DNA of 64,000 nt. Origin: Ralstonia pickettii (GTDB lineage: Bacteria > Pseudomonadota > Gammaproteobacteria > Burkholderiales > Burkholderiaceae). This document shows, one piece after another, positions 29,951 through 38,559 of this stretch. The stretch spans positions 806,001 to 870,000 of the forward strand of contig NZ_JFZG01000024.1 of the NCBI RefSeq assembly GCF_000607165.1, in the 5' to 3' direction. Each line of letters begins with the position of its first letter. Position 1 is the first letter of the stretch. The position numbers and the translations under genes are program-made. The notes beneath the pieces are model-generated. The model was not told the origin of the DNA. It worked only from the letters and a program-made list of their open reading frames with translations, and searched no databases.

Positions 29951-31039
29951 TTATGCCCGCCCGGGTGCCGCCTGACCGATGAAGCGCGACACGCGCACAC
30001 CGAGCCGGTTGCCGACTGCAATCAAATGGCCTTCGCCCACCGGCATGCCATTGGCCAGGATGCGGATGACAGCCTGATTGAGCGGCTGCGCCAGCTCCAT
30101 GACCGTGCCGGGCCGCAACGCACGCAGTTCGGCCAATGACAGCCGCCGCTCTTCCAGCTCGAAAGTGGTGACCAGTTCGATGTCGTCCAGGCTGTCGGTG
30201 GGGAGCGGGTGCGCTGTGGGCTCCGTGCCGGATGCAGCGGTGTAGGGGGCTGGGTTCTCGGTTGCCATCGGTTTTTCCTCCACGTTTTCCACGACGATGC
30301 GGGAGCCTTGCACTTGCCCGAACACCCGCAGGTGCAGCCGCCCCCGCACGCGGGCCACGCAGCGCAGCGCATTGCCCGCAGGCAGCCATTTTTCGATGCG
30401 CACGATGTCGCCCAGCGCAATGCTGGCAAAGTCGCGGCGCGACAGAAAGGTGGCGCCCAGTTCGAAGCGCAGCGGCACCTGTGTGCCCATGAACGCGGCC
30501 AGCGGAATGGGCTCCGCGGCCAGCTCCGGCGGACACAGTTCGGGCAGAACCTGTGGCGCGTCGAACAGCAGCCCGGCCCGTGCCAGCCACGGCGCGGCAC
30601 CGTCCTCTGCCGGATCGGCATCGCGGCGGATGATCATCATTTGCAGGACGTCCGGCCGATCCAACCGGATGTCGGGCGGCGCGGTCTCAGGTAGCCACGC
30701 CAGCGCGCGTCCGCTGCGTTGTTCGGTGGCCCGTGTGAGTGGCGCCAGGGCGTCGGCCAGCACGGCGCAGCGCAGGGCTTGCGGCACGTGCGCATCTGCG
30801 GCGTCGGCCAGCCACGCATGCTCGGCGGCGGCATCGAGCAGCAGCCAGCCCGGCGCATCGCCCAGCGTGAATCGATAGGCCTGTGCCGCGGCCTGCACGG
30901 CGTGGGCTTCGCAACGCGCTTCGTAGGGTGTGTTCCCTACGGAAAACGGTAGTGCCGCGCGCGCCAGGTAAAGGCGCGACAGCGTACGCGCCAATGTCTG
31001 GTCCACAGCCGAGAGCATGCGGGCGTCGAGCGTATTCAT
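29951..31039 (-). CDS. sctQ: Type III secretion C-ring protein SctQ
   Basis: A 362-residue cytoplasmic protein. The C-terminal 80 residues are a SpoA (surface presentation of antigens) domain with VTTFELEERRLSLAELRALR and IRILANGMPVGEGHLIAVG, typical of YscQ/HrcQ/FliN. A second, weaker SpoA-like part lies before it (about 180-250). SctQ builds the sorting platform under the export apparatus with SctK, L and N. Its ATG overlaps the stop of the luxR gene by four bases (ATGA), tying the regulator to apparatus genes. Confidence 0.88.
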   Translation of the reverse strand: MNTLDARMLSAVDQTLARTLSRLYLARAALPFSVGNTPYEARCEAHAVQAAAQAYRFTLGDAPGWLLLDAAAEHAWLADAADAHVPQALRCAVLADALAPLTRATEQRSGRALAWLPETAPPDIRLDRPDVLQMMIIRRDADPAEDGAAPWLARAGLLFDAPQVLPELCPPELAAEPIPLAAFMGTQVPLRFELGATFLSRRDFASIALGDIVRIEKWLPAGNALRCVARVRGRLHLRVFGQVQGSRIVVENVEEKPMATENPAPYTAASGTEPTAHPLPTDSLDDIELVTTFELEERRLSLAELRALRPGTVMELAQPLNQAVIRILANGMPVGEGHLIAVGNRLGVRVSRFIGQAAPGRA

Positions 31040-31905
31040 GTCATGAACATGCGCCCGGCCATATAGGCGAGCTGCACGCGGTTCTGTGCACCGTATTTCT
31101 TCTTGAGCTGACGCAGGTGATAGTCGACGTTGTGCGGCGACATGTTGAGCTGCTCGGCAATCGCCTTGTCCGACAACCCGCTGGTGATGAACTCCAGAAT
31201 CTGCCGTTGCACCTGCGTGAGCGCACGCGCGTGCGTGTCTTCATGCAACGGCTTGGCGTGCTGCATGAGGAATTCGTGCAGGCCGAGCCCCACGGCATAG
31301 GCTTGGCCGACCACGTTGTCGGCAATCCAGCCCTTGGCGTTGTTGCCCGATCCAAAACAGATGACGCTGTGCTCCAGGCTGCGGGGGCTCACGACACCGA
31401 AGCTGATACCGCTGCGCAGGCCGTAGCGTTCGGCGTCCTGCAACAGGCGGTGCAGGCGATCTGCATCTGCCGGAGCGGTGAGTGTTGCGCCCAGGTCGGC
31501 CAGATCCCACACGAGGGGCCATTCGTAGCGCAGCGCGAAGGCCAACCGCGGGTCGACTTCAAAGTAACGCTCGTCGACGTAGCGCTTGGGCCAGTTGGGC
31601 GGGGAATACGCGCGGAAGTACAGCACGCGCGTAATCGATTCCCCAATGCGGGTCAGCCGGTAGTAGCAGAGCCAGTCGAAACCGATGCTGCGCAAGACGG
31701 CGCGCAACAGCAATTGCCGTTCCTGCGCACCGTGCGCGGCCCGCAGATCCTGCGCGGTTTCAGAGAAGGACTCGGCGCGCGCCATCGCACCCAGGCGGAT
31801 CGATTCCGCATCGACCACGATGTGTTCTTCGCCAAACAGGATCGGCGCGCGGACATCGCCGGCACCCACATTCGAAGCAGTCAACCGTGGCCTCTCGCGT
31901 GGCAA
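31036..31905 (-). CDS. LuxR-family regulator at the type III secretion locus
   Basis: A regulator of up to 289 residues. An autoinducer-binding-like domain keeps the ligand-pocket residues expected for acyl-homoserine lactones: Trp and Tyr in NWPKRYVDE, Asp-Pro in VDPRL, and Trp in PLVWDLADL. A LuxR helix-turn-helix follows (FITSGLSDKAIAEQLNMS, then NVDYHLRQLKKKYGAQNR). It is the first gene of the group luxR-sctQ-sctR-transglycosylase and is divergent from sctV, so it likely controls both arms. No luxI gene is seen. The frame opens with TTG at 31905; a GTG at 31869 is another option, and neither has a good ribosome site. Confidence 0.82.
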   Translation of the reverse strand: MPRERPRLTASNVGAGDVRAPILFGEEHIVVDAESIRLGAMARAESFSETAQDLRAAHGAQERQLLLRAVLRSIGFDWLCYYRLTRIGESITRVLYFRAYSPPNWPKRYVDERYFEVDPRLAFALRYEWPLVWDLADLGATLTAPADADRLHRLLQDAERYGLRSGISFGVVSPRSLEHSVICFGSGNNAKGWIADNVVGQAYAVGLGLHEFLMQHAKPLHEDTHARALTQVQRQILEFITSGLSDKAIAEQLNMSPHNVDYHLRQLKKKYGAQNRVQLAYMAGRMFMT

Positions 31906-31958
31906 GTGAATGCACTCACTGTAGTGGCGCGCACACGCCGCGATGAACTACCGAAAAG

Positions 31959-32010
31959 CGTAGTCGACCCCGAAACTTCGTCAGAGATTGGCCGCGCGAC
32001 TACGAGTTTC
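31959..32010. promoter_or_regulatory. Inverted repeat between luxR and sctV; candidate regulator site
   Basis: CGTAGTCG (31959-31966) and CGACTACG (31997-32004) form a perfect inverted repeat with arms 38 bases apart, in the 235-base divergent region. The right arm extends into ACTACGAGTTTC (31999-32010), which recurs with one change upstream of the giant effector gene (52226-52237). A protein such as one of the LuxR regulators could bind here. Confidence 0.4.
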
Positions 32011-32140
32011 AGCGTTGAGCGGAGAGGCCCCCCACCTCTACACTTTTCGCAAGGGAAGGGGGGGCTGAACAGCGTCCGCCTTCTACGGACATTCGTGGGC
32101 CCTGGGCCCAACCGGCCCCAAACAGGCCCAAAGGCGCTCC

Positions 32141-34147
32141 ATGGCAAAGCCTCGGAATCTTGCTGCAGCGTTGAACGTTCCGCTCACCGGCATGCGCTGG
32201 GCGCGGCTGGTGAACTACGACATCGCGATTGCCGTGTTTGTGGTGGCGGTGGTCGCGCTCTTTGTGCTGCCATTGCCGACCGTCGTGTTGGATGGCCTCA
32301 TCTCGCTCAATTTGGCGGCCAGCATCGTGTTGCTGTGCGTGTCGATCTATCTGCCGTCGGCGCTTGCGTTCTCGTCATTTCCGGCGGTGCTGCTGTTTAC
32401 GACGCTGTTCCGGCTGTCGCTGAACATCGCCTCGTGCAAGCTGATCCTGCTGCAGGCCAACGCGGGCCACGTGATCGACACGTTCGGCAAGCTGGTGGTC
32501 GGCAACAACTTTGTAGTGGGCGGCGTGGTGTTCCTGGTGATCGCGGTGGTGCAGTTCATCGTGATCGCCAAGGGCTCGGAGCGCGTGGCGGAGGTGGGTG
32601 CGCGGTTTTCGCTGGATGCAATGCCCGGCAAGCAGATGAGCATCGACGCGGATCTACGTGCCGGCATCATCACGTCTGACGAAGCCAAGCGCCGCCGCGA
32701 AGCGCTGGAGCAGGAATCGCAACTGCACGGCGCGATGGACGGCGCGATGAAGTTCGTCAAGGGCGACGCCATTGCCGGCATCATCATCGCGGTCATCAAC
32801 ATCCTGGCCGGCATTGCCGTGGGTGCGCTCATGCACGGCATGTCGATTGGCGATGCGCTGCACCGTTACGCGATCCTGACGGTGGGCGACGGCATGGCCT
32901 CGCAGATTCCGTCGCTGCTGGTCTCCATTGCTGCCGGCATCGTCACCACCCGTGTGGCGACGCGTGACCGCGAGGCCCGCCACCTCGGCCAGCAGATCGG
33001 CGCGCAGATCACCGCCCACCCGCGCGGCATGCTGATGGCCAGCGGCGTGCTGCTGGCGTTCCTGCTGGTGCCGGGGTTTCCCAAGTGGTCGTTCCTGCTG
33101 TTGGCGATCGGCACCGCTTCGGCTGCGTTCCTCCGCATGCGCCAGCGCCGGCAGGCCCCGCCACTCGATCTGCTTGTGCTCGGCCCCGACGCACGGCGGT
33201 TGACCGAGCCCGAAGCAGGCTCGCCCGCAGAAGGCATTGCGGCACCCATTGCGGTGCGCCTGTCGGAAGACCTGCGTGGCGAGATCGAACTCGTTGCTTT
33301 GCAGACCCGCCTGGCCGAAGCCAAGTCACGCGTGCAGCGCAGGCTCGGTGCGGTGTTCCCGCGTGTGCAACTGAACTGGGATGCGGCGTTGCCGCCTCAC
33401 GGTTACGCGCTGCTCGTGCAGGACGTGCTGGCCGCCGAAGGCACGCTGCCGGAGCGCGATGCGATTCCAGACAGTGCCGTGCCTGCAGAAGACCGCCTGG
33501 CCGCCGAAGTCGAAACGCTCATCGAGCGCAACGCCGCGTCGCTCATCGGCATTCAGGAAACACAGAACCTCATCCAGATCATGCGCCGCGAACACGGCGA
33601 ACTGGTGGCCGAACTCACTCGCCTGGTGCCCCCGCAGCGCATTACCGAAGTGCTGCGCCGGCTGGTGCAGGAGGGCGTGTCGATCCGCAACCTGCGGGCC
33701 ATTTTCGAGAGCTTGATCACGTGGTCGCCCAAGGAGCCCGAAGACGTGATCGGCCTCGTGGAACTGGTGCGCGTGGATTTGCACCGCCAGATCACCGAGC
33801 AGTTCTGCGGCACCAGCCGGGTGCTCGATGTGGTGCTGTTCGAGCAGTCCTTGCAGGAACGCATCGAGCAGGCCGTCGTGCACACCAAGCAGGGCAGCGT
33901 GTTGAGCCTCACGCGTGAGGCCAAGCAGGCGATTACCGACCAGGTGGTGAAGATCCTGGGCGGCACACGCCCGCTGGAGAAAGACCGACATGGTCGCCCG
34001 CTGGCGGTGATGGTGTCGCTCAATTGCCGGCGCTACGTCAAGACGATGTTGCAGCCGGTGTTTGGCGATCTGCCGGTGCTGTCGTACCAGGAGATCGACG
34101 AAGCCATCGAGCTCAACACCGTGGGCTGGGTGACCAACCCCGCCTGA
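32141..34147 (+). CDS. sctV: Type III secretion export apparatus protein SctV
   Basis: A 668-residue inner-membrane protein of the FHIPEP family (FlhA/YscV/HrcV). Eight hydrophobic segments occupy about residues 25-330, with the signatures RLSLNIASCKLILL and GDGMASQIPSLLVSIAAGI. The cytoplasmic half (from about 350) forms the nonameric ring that receives substrates from the ATPase and chaperones. It is the first gene of the plus-strand operon and diverges from luxR. Length and order of motifs match the family well, and no part is missing. Confidence 0.95.
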   Translation: MAKPRNLAAALNVPLTGMRWARLVNYDIAIAVFVVAVVALFVLPLPTVVLDGLISLNLAASIVLLCVSIYLPSALAFSSFPAVLLFTTLFRLSLNIASCKLILLQANAGHVIDTFGKLVVGNNFVVGGVVFLVIAVVQFIVIAKGSERVAEVGARFSLDAMPGKQMSIDADLRAGIITSDEAKRRREALEQESQLHGAMDGAMKFVKGDAIAGIIIAVINILAGIAVGALMHGMSIGDALHRYAILTVGDGMASQIPSLLVSIAAGIVTTRVATRDREARHLGQQIGAQITAHPRGMLMASGVLLAFLLVPGFPKWSFLLLAIGTASAAFLRMRQRRQAPPLDLLVLGPDARRLTEPEAGSPAEGIAAPIAVRLSEDLRGEIELVALQTRLAEAKSRVQRRLGAVFPRVQLNWDAALPPHGYALLVQDVLAAEGTLPERDAIPDSAVPAEDRLAAEVETLIERNAASLIGIQETQNLIQIMRREHGELVAELTRLVPPQRITEVLRRLVQEGVSIRNLRAIFESLITWSPKEPEDVIGLVELVRVDLHRQITEQFCGTSRVLDVVLFEQSLQERIEQAVVHTKQGSVLSLTREAKQAITDQVVKILGGTRPLEKDRHGRPLAVMVSLNCRRYVKTMLQPVFGDLPVLSYQEIDEAIELNTVGWVTNPA

Positions 34148-34183
34148 AAACAGAACGCATAGAACGCACAAGGAGACAGGCCC

Positions 34184-34465
34184 ATGAACATGAGCGCCAC
34201 CATTCTCGAAGCCACACGCCAGGGCTTGCTTCTGGTGCTGCTGGTCTCGTTGCCGGTGGTGGCCGTGGCGACGGTATCGGCGTTGCTGATTGCCATCGCG
34301 CAGGCAGTGACGCAGATCCAGGATCAGAGCATCGGCCTGTCGGTGCGGCTGATTGCGGTGATGGTGACCATCGTGGTGCTGGCGGGGTGGGGCGGACGCG
34401 AAGTGCTGCGTTTTGCCCGCATGGCACTCGATCAGGTGTTTTACGGCGGTGTGGCGCCTTTCTAG
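34184..34465 (+). CDS. sctS: Type III secretion export gate protein SctS
   Basis: A 93-residue protein with two hydrophobic helices (about 15-38 and 50-72) separated by the conserved QAVTQIQDQS segment of FliQ/YscS/HrcS. It joins SctR and SctT in the export gate. An AAGGAG ribosome site precedes the ATG. It sits between sctV and sctC, away from the sctT and sctU genes with which it is usually grouped. Confidence 0.93.
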   Translation: MNMSATILEATRQGLLLVLLVSLPVVAVATVSALLIAIAQAVTQIQDQSIGLSVRLIAVMVTIVVLAGWGGREVLRFARMALDQVFYGGVAPF

Positions 34466-34480
34466 CGGGGGGATCGCGAG

Positions 34481-36415
34481 ATGGCGCCGAACAAACAACA
34501 ACATAACCGAGCGAGAACACGCGTGAACAAACGCTATCGATTCCTGCGGTGGAGTGCATCAGCAGCGTGCCTATGGCTGCTGACGACGGCGGCCCTGGTG
34601 CAGGCGGCCGAGCTGCGCTGGCGCAACCGGTCGTACACGCTGGTGGCCGAAGGCAAGAAGGTGGGCGATTTCATCCGCGAGCTGGCGGCATCCCAAGGCG
34701 TGACGGCGGTTGTCGACCCGAAGGTGGAGGGCACCATCAACGGCAAGTTCTCGGGCCCGCCTGCCAGCACGCTCAATACCGTGTGCGCCACCTACGGGCT
34801 CACGTGGTACTACGACGGTTCGCTCATCTACGTGGATCGCGCAGACGATTCACAGACGCAGGTCTTCCCCATTCCGAAGGGCAGCGGCCCGGAGCTTGCG
34901 CAGATCCTGCGCGCCATGCAGATCACCGATCAGCGCTTTCCGCTGGTTGTGAGCGACAAGGAAAACACCGTCTACGCATCTGGCCCGAAGCGCTATGTGG
35001 AACTGGTGCGCCAGGCCATTGCATCGATTGCCGATCCGTCGCGCGGCATGGATCGCGCCGAGATTCGCGCATTCCCGCTCAAGTACGCATGGGCGGGCGA
35101 TGTGGAGATCAACCGGTCTGGCAAGCCCGTGACGATTCCGGGCATTGCCACCATGATGCGTCGTCTGCTGGGCGCGCCCAACCCGGGTGCCAGCAGCCCC
35201 GGTATGTCGCCCACGCGCGCCATGCGGCTGACTGGGCCGACCCGGCAGATGAAGCTCAGCTCCGGTGACAGCCTCAACGTGCCGCGCATCGAGATTCCGC
35301 TGGCCGGCGCGCAGGGCGATTCCGGCTACGGCGCGCAGGCGCCCGCCGCATCGGGCGGTGGTGCACCGCCTGACCTCCCTCGCATCGAGGCCGACGCGGG
35401 CATCAACGCCGTGCTCATCCGCGACGTGCCCGAGCACATGGCGCAGTACGAGCGCCTGATTGCCTCGCTCGATACCAAGCCGCGACTGGTGGAGATCAAC
35501 CTCACCATCATCGACATCAGCACCGATTCGCTCGACAGCCTCGGCGTCGACTGGCGCCTGCATACCACGCACGGCGATTTCCAATCCGGCAACGGCAACA
35601 ATCCGCCGCTCACGTTCAACCTCGGCACCACGGAAGACGGCCAGACCGGCGCCACGACCCCGATCGGCATGGCGCTCACCGCATCGATTGGCGGCAGCCT
35701 GCGCAACTACCTGCTGGCGCGCATCAATGCGCTCACGCAGAGCGGCAATGCGCAACTGCAAGCCAAGCCGAAGGTGCTGGCGCTCGACAACACCGAAGCC
35801 ATCCTCGAAAACCTCATCCACTTCTACGTGCCGGTGTCGGGCTTTCAGGATGCGTCCCTGTACGGCATCACGACGGGCACGAGCGTGAAGGTCACGCCGC
35901 TCATCGTCAACGAGGCCGGGCAGATGAGCGTGATGATGTCGATCGACATCGACGACGGCAACCTGACCAACGACCGCGTCTCGCAGTTGCCGGTGGTGCA
36001 GGAGCGTTCGATCGTGACCAAGGCGATGATCGAAGAAGGCAAGAGCCTGCTGATTGCCGGCTTCAACTCCGACAGCCTGAACAACACCAAGTCGGGCATT
36101 CCGTTCCTGTCGGACGTGCCCTTCATCGGCAACCTGTTCAAGTACACCAACAAGACCGGCCAGCACATGGAGCGCTTCTATCTGCTGACCCCCCGCATCC
36201 TGACCGCCGCCAGTACCAATCCGAACGACGTGCCTGCCGTATCGATCCCGGGCGTTGGCATGCCGGTGCCGGGATCGACCGATTGGAAACCGGGCCCGTT
36301 GCCCAACACGCCGGCACCCAACCAGCCGCCGGCCAGTGTCGGCACCTTGCCCACGCCGCCTGTTTCGCGACTGCATGAACCAGCCAGCCACACAACCCTC
36401 GCCGCACTCGGATAA
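34481..36415 (+). CDS. sctC: Type III secretion outer-membrane secretin SctC
   Basis: A 644-residue secretin. A signal peptide of about 40 residues (hydrophobic LWLLTTAALVQA) is followed by the N0/N1 domains (VGDFIRELAASQGVTAVVDP and DKENTVYASGPKRYVELV), an N3 domain, and the beta-barrel secretin core ending in VVQERSIVTKAMIEEGKSLL and SDVPFIGNLFKY. It makes the ring in the outer membrane through which the needle passes. A Gly/Ala/Pro-rich insert (about 230-300) lies between N-domains. The C-terminal 80 residues are Pro-rich and overlap the sctD start by 41 bases. No pilotin lipoprotein gene is visible. Confidence 0.93.
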   Translation: MAPNKQQHNRARTRVNKRYRFLRWSASAACLWLLTTAALVQAAELRWRNRSYTLVAEGKKVGDFIRELAASQGVTAVVDPKVEGTINGKFSGPPASTLNTVCATYGLTWYYDGSLIYVDRADDSQTQVFPIPKGSGPELAQILRAMQITDQRFPLVVSDKENTVYASGPKRYVELVRQAIASIADPSRGMDRAEIRAFPLKYAWAGDVEINRSGKPVTIPGIATMMRRLLGAPNPGASSPGMSPTRAMRLTGPTRQMKLSSGDSLNVPRIEIPLAGAQGDSGYGAQAPAASGGGAPPDLPRIEADAGINAVLIRDVPEHMAQYERLIASLDTKPRLVEINLTIIDISTDSLDSLGVDWRLHTTHGDFQSGNGNNPPLTFNLGTTEDGQTGATTPIGMALTASIGGSLRNYLLARINALTQSGNAQLQAKPKVLALDNTEAILENLIHFYVPVSGFQDASLYGITTGTSVKVTPLIVNEAGQMSVMMSIDIDDGNLTNDRVSQLPVVQERSIVTKAMIEEGKSLLIAGFNSDSLNNTKSGIPFLSDVPFIGNLFKYTNKTGQHMERFYLLTPRILTAASTNPNDVPAVSIPGVGMPVPGSTDWKPGPLPNTPAPNQPPASVGTLPTPPVSRLHEPASHTTLAALG

Positions 36416-37568
36416 ATCGCCCTGGAAGCTGTGCTTCCTGAGCGGCCCGCTATACGGCAGATCGATGCCGCTGCGGATGGGCGCCAACGTGGTCGGCTCG
36501 GCGCCCAACTGCGAAATCATCGTGCCCGACAGCAGTGTCGCTGCGCGCGAGCTGATGTTCGAGGTGGGCGGCATTGCTGTCTCTGCACGCCGGCTGGATG
36601 ACGCCGAGCCAACGCTCAACGGCCAGCCATTCGGCCAGACGCGCCGCAGCGTGGTGCCAGGCGATGTGATTGCCATGGGCGACATCCGCGTCGGCATCGA
36701 AAAGGTCGGGACGATCCGCATGCCGGCCGCCGCAGTGGAAGGCGCGGGTGCTGCGGTGCTGGCAGAGCGCGTGCCGTCGTGGATGCCGCTGGCCGCCGCG
36801 GTGTGGCTGTCGCGGGTGTCCACCAAGGCGGGGCGCGGGCGCACTTGGCTGGTTGCCGGCATCGGCCTGTGGCTTGCGGTGCTGCTGGCCGGCGGCGTGG
36901 TCGCGTTTGCCGGGCATGACGGCTGGTCGCTGTGGGGCCGCGACCCCGCAGCGCGTGCAGCGCAGGTCCGCCACGCGTTGGGTGACCCGGCGGAGATTGT
37001 GGTGACGCCGGCGTCGGACGGCACGTCGCGCGTGTCCGGCTACGTGCCGACCGAGGCAGATCATCAGGCGCTGCTGAGCCGCGCGCGCGGGTTGTCCGAT
37101 GTGTCGATTGGCGAGGTGTATGTGGTGAGCGATCTGCTGGCCGCTGCGCAGCAGTACTTCAGCGCCGGCGGCACCAGCGGCACGGCCGCGCTGAACGTGG
37201 CCTACGACGGGCATGGCCGCATCGTGGTGAGCGGCACGGCCGATCGCGCACAGGCATGGCAGCGTATCCGCAACTACGCGCGCGACGCCAAGCCGGCCGT
37301 CGAGGTGGTCGACCGCGTGGCGTGGGATGGCCCGCCGCCGCCGAACATCGTGGCGGAAACGCCGCGCCCCGACGGCCTGCCCGCCATCGTGAGCACGTAT
37401 GAAGACGAAGACGGCACGCGCTTTGTGCAGACGCGTGACGGCCAGTTGTATTTCGAGGGCGCCCGTCTCAAGGGCGGCCTCCAGGTGAAGAGCATCGCTT
37501 CAGATGGTGTGGTGCTCGACCGCGGCGGGCAATCGGTCACGTGGCCGATCCAGCCGCAAACACCGTAG
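36375..37568 (+). CDS. sctD: Type III secretion inner-membrane ring protein SctD
   Basis: A 397-residue protein with an N-terminal FHA-like cytoplasmic domain (KLCFLSGPLYGRSMPLR and NVVGSAPNCEI), one membrane helix (about 155-178), and a periplasmic part with BON/ring-building repeats typical of YscD/PrgH. It forms the outer of the two inner-membrane rings together with SctJ. The ATG at 36375 lies inside the end of sctC, 41 bases before its stop, an overlap that implies coupled translation. Its order after sctC matches the Yersinia Ysc layout. Confidence 0.85.
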   Translation: MNQPATQPSPHSDKSPWKLCFLSGPLYGRSMPLRMGANVVGSAPNCEIIVPDSSVAARELMFEVGGIAVSARRLDDAEPTLNGQPFGQTRRSVVPGDVIAMGDIRVGIEKVGTIRMPAAAVEGAGAAVLAERVPSWMPLAAAVWLSRVSTKAGRGRTWLVAGIGLWLAVLLAGGVVAFAGHDGWSLWGRDPAARAAQVRHALGDPAEIVVTPASDGTSRVSGYVPTEADHQALLSRARGLSDVSIGEVYVVSDLLAAAQQYFSAGGTSGTAALNVAYDGHGRIVVSGTADRAQAWQRIRNYARDAKPAVEVVDRVAWDGPPPPNIVAETPRPDGLPAIVSTYEDEDGTRFVQTRDGQLYFEGARLKGGLQVKSIASDGVVLDRGGQSVTWPIQPQTP

Positions 37569-37707
37569 CGCAGCGGGTCCCCTTTCCCGCGCGTGGGGTG
37601 TGTCGTACGGAGGTCGCCGGCAGATGCGAGGCCGGTTGCCACCGCCAGGCAGTTGGTAGTTCCGTTTGATCCTTTTGACCCTTTTGACTGACATCCAGGA
37701 GAGCACC

Positions 37708-37914
37708 ATGGCAGGTACACCCACCACCGGCGTCGACGGCGCCATCGGCAGCATCAACCAGTCCGGCGATGACCAATTGAAGATCGCCACGGCGGTGCAG
37801 GCCGCCGCAGCCAAGGGCGCGGCAGCCAGCGGCATCATCGGCGCGGCCCAATCGCTGAGCAATACGGCGGCTTCGGCAGCCGGTGCCGTCCGCGACGGCG
37901 CGCGCGCGAGCTGA
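37708..37914 (+). CDS. Small Ala-rich protein at the needle-gene position (candidate SctF)
   Basis: A 68-residue protein rich in Ala, Gly and Ser with no cysteine, aromatic residue or signal peptide. The start is supported by an AGGAG ribosome site. It lies between sctD and the sctI-like gene, the position of the needle subunit gene yscF in the C-D-E-F-G-H-I-J-K-L order. Needle and Hrp pilus subunits are short, helical and secreted without a signal peptide, which fits. But the sequence lacks a recognisable needle motif, so it could also be another secreted component. I call it the needle subunit by position only. Confidence 0.45.
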   Translation: MAGTPTTGVDGAIGSINQSGDDQLKIATAVQAAAAKGAAASGIIGAAQSLSNTAASAAGAVRDGARAS

Positions 37915-37976
37915 CGCGCAACCCCAGCGGCGGCGGGCGCGGCCTGCCGCCGCTTCACCGAATTCAGGAGGGCACG

Positions 37977-38558
37977 ATGTCGATCGAAGCGAATGCGATT
38001 GCGGCCGTTGCCGCGACTCAGGCCGCACAGGCGCAAGCCGGCGGTGCTGCCGGCGCCAGCCAGGCCGCGCAGGTGAACCCCGCGGCGTATGCGGCCCAGG
38101 GCCCGGGGCAGGTCGAGCAGGGCATCGGCACTCCGGCTACGCAGGCCGCCATGCCCACCGACGCCCAGCAGTTTGGCGGCATGATGCGCCCGGTTGCCAC
38201 CACGACGGTGCAGCCCGCGACGTTGCCGGCGCAGCCCATTCCGATGGCCTCCCACGCAACGCCATCGCCGGTGCCGGATGTGTCGTTCTCGTTCACGCGT
38301 GGGCCCGGCGCCGACGGTGCGATGGGTCAGTGGCGCGACTACGGCCACGACCTCAACGAGCGCTACACCAGCATCAACAGCAAGCGGCAGGAAATGCTCG
38401 ACTCGCTCGACAGCATGGACGTGACCATGACCATGGTGAAGCTGGCCGACTTCAGCTACTTCGCCTCGATGACGCTGGCCGAGTACCAGATGGATATGAG
38501 CTTTGCGCAGGCCGCCAACGGCGTGAGCCACTCGCTGCTGAAGAACCAGGAAGGCTGA
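37977..38558 (+). CDS. Type III secretion inner rod-like protein SctI (candidate)
   Basis: A 193-residue protein. The first 110 residues are Ala/Gln/Pro-rich and probably disordered; the last 80 (from GQWRDYGHDLNERYTSINSK) form amphipathic helices of the sort seen at the end of YscI/PrgJ inner-rod proteins, ending MSFAQAANGVSHSLLKN. It directly precedes sctJ, where yscI lies in Yersinia. Inner rod proteins link the export gate to the needle base. The AGGAGG ribosome site is strong. The long N-terminal extension is unusual for the family. Confidence 0.65.
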   Translation: MSIEANAIAAVAATQAAQAQAGGAAGASQAAQVNPAAYAAQGPGQVEQGIGTPATQAAMPTDAQQFGGMMRPVATTTVQPATLPAQPIPMASHATPSPVPDVSFSFTRGPGADGAMGQWRDYGHDLNERYTSINSKRQEMLDSLDSMDVTMTMVKLADFSYFASMTLAEYQMDMSFAQAANGVSHSLLKNQEG

Positions 38559-38559
38559 C

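Noticed and set aside
31917-31926. A lux-box-like CACTGTAGTG next to the luxR start
   Set aside because: Only four bases on each side pair, and it is too short for a lux box, so it was not called as a site.
31906-32140. An HrpB-type box (TTCG, sixteen bases, TTCG) in front of sctV
   Set aside because: I could not find two TTCG halves with the right spacing, and no HrpB-like AraC regulator lies in this locus.
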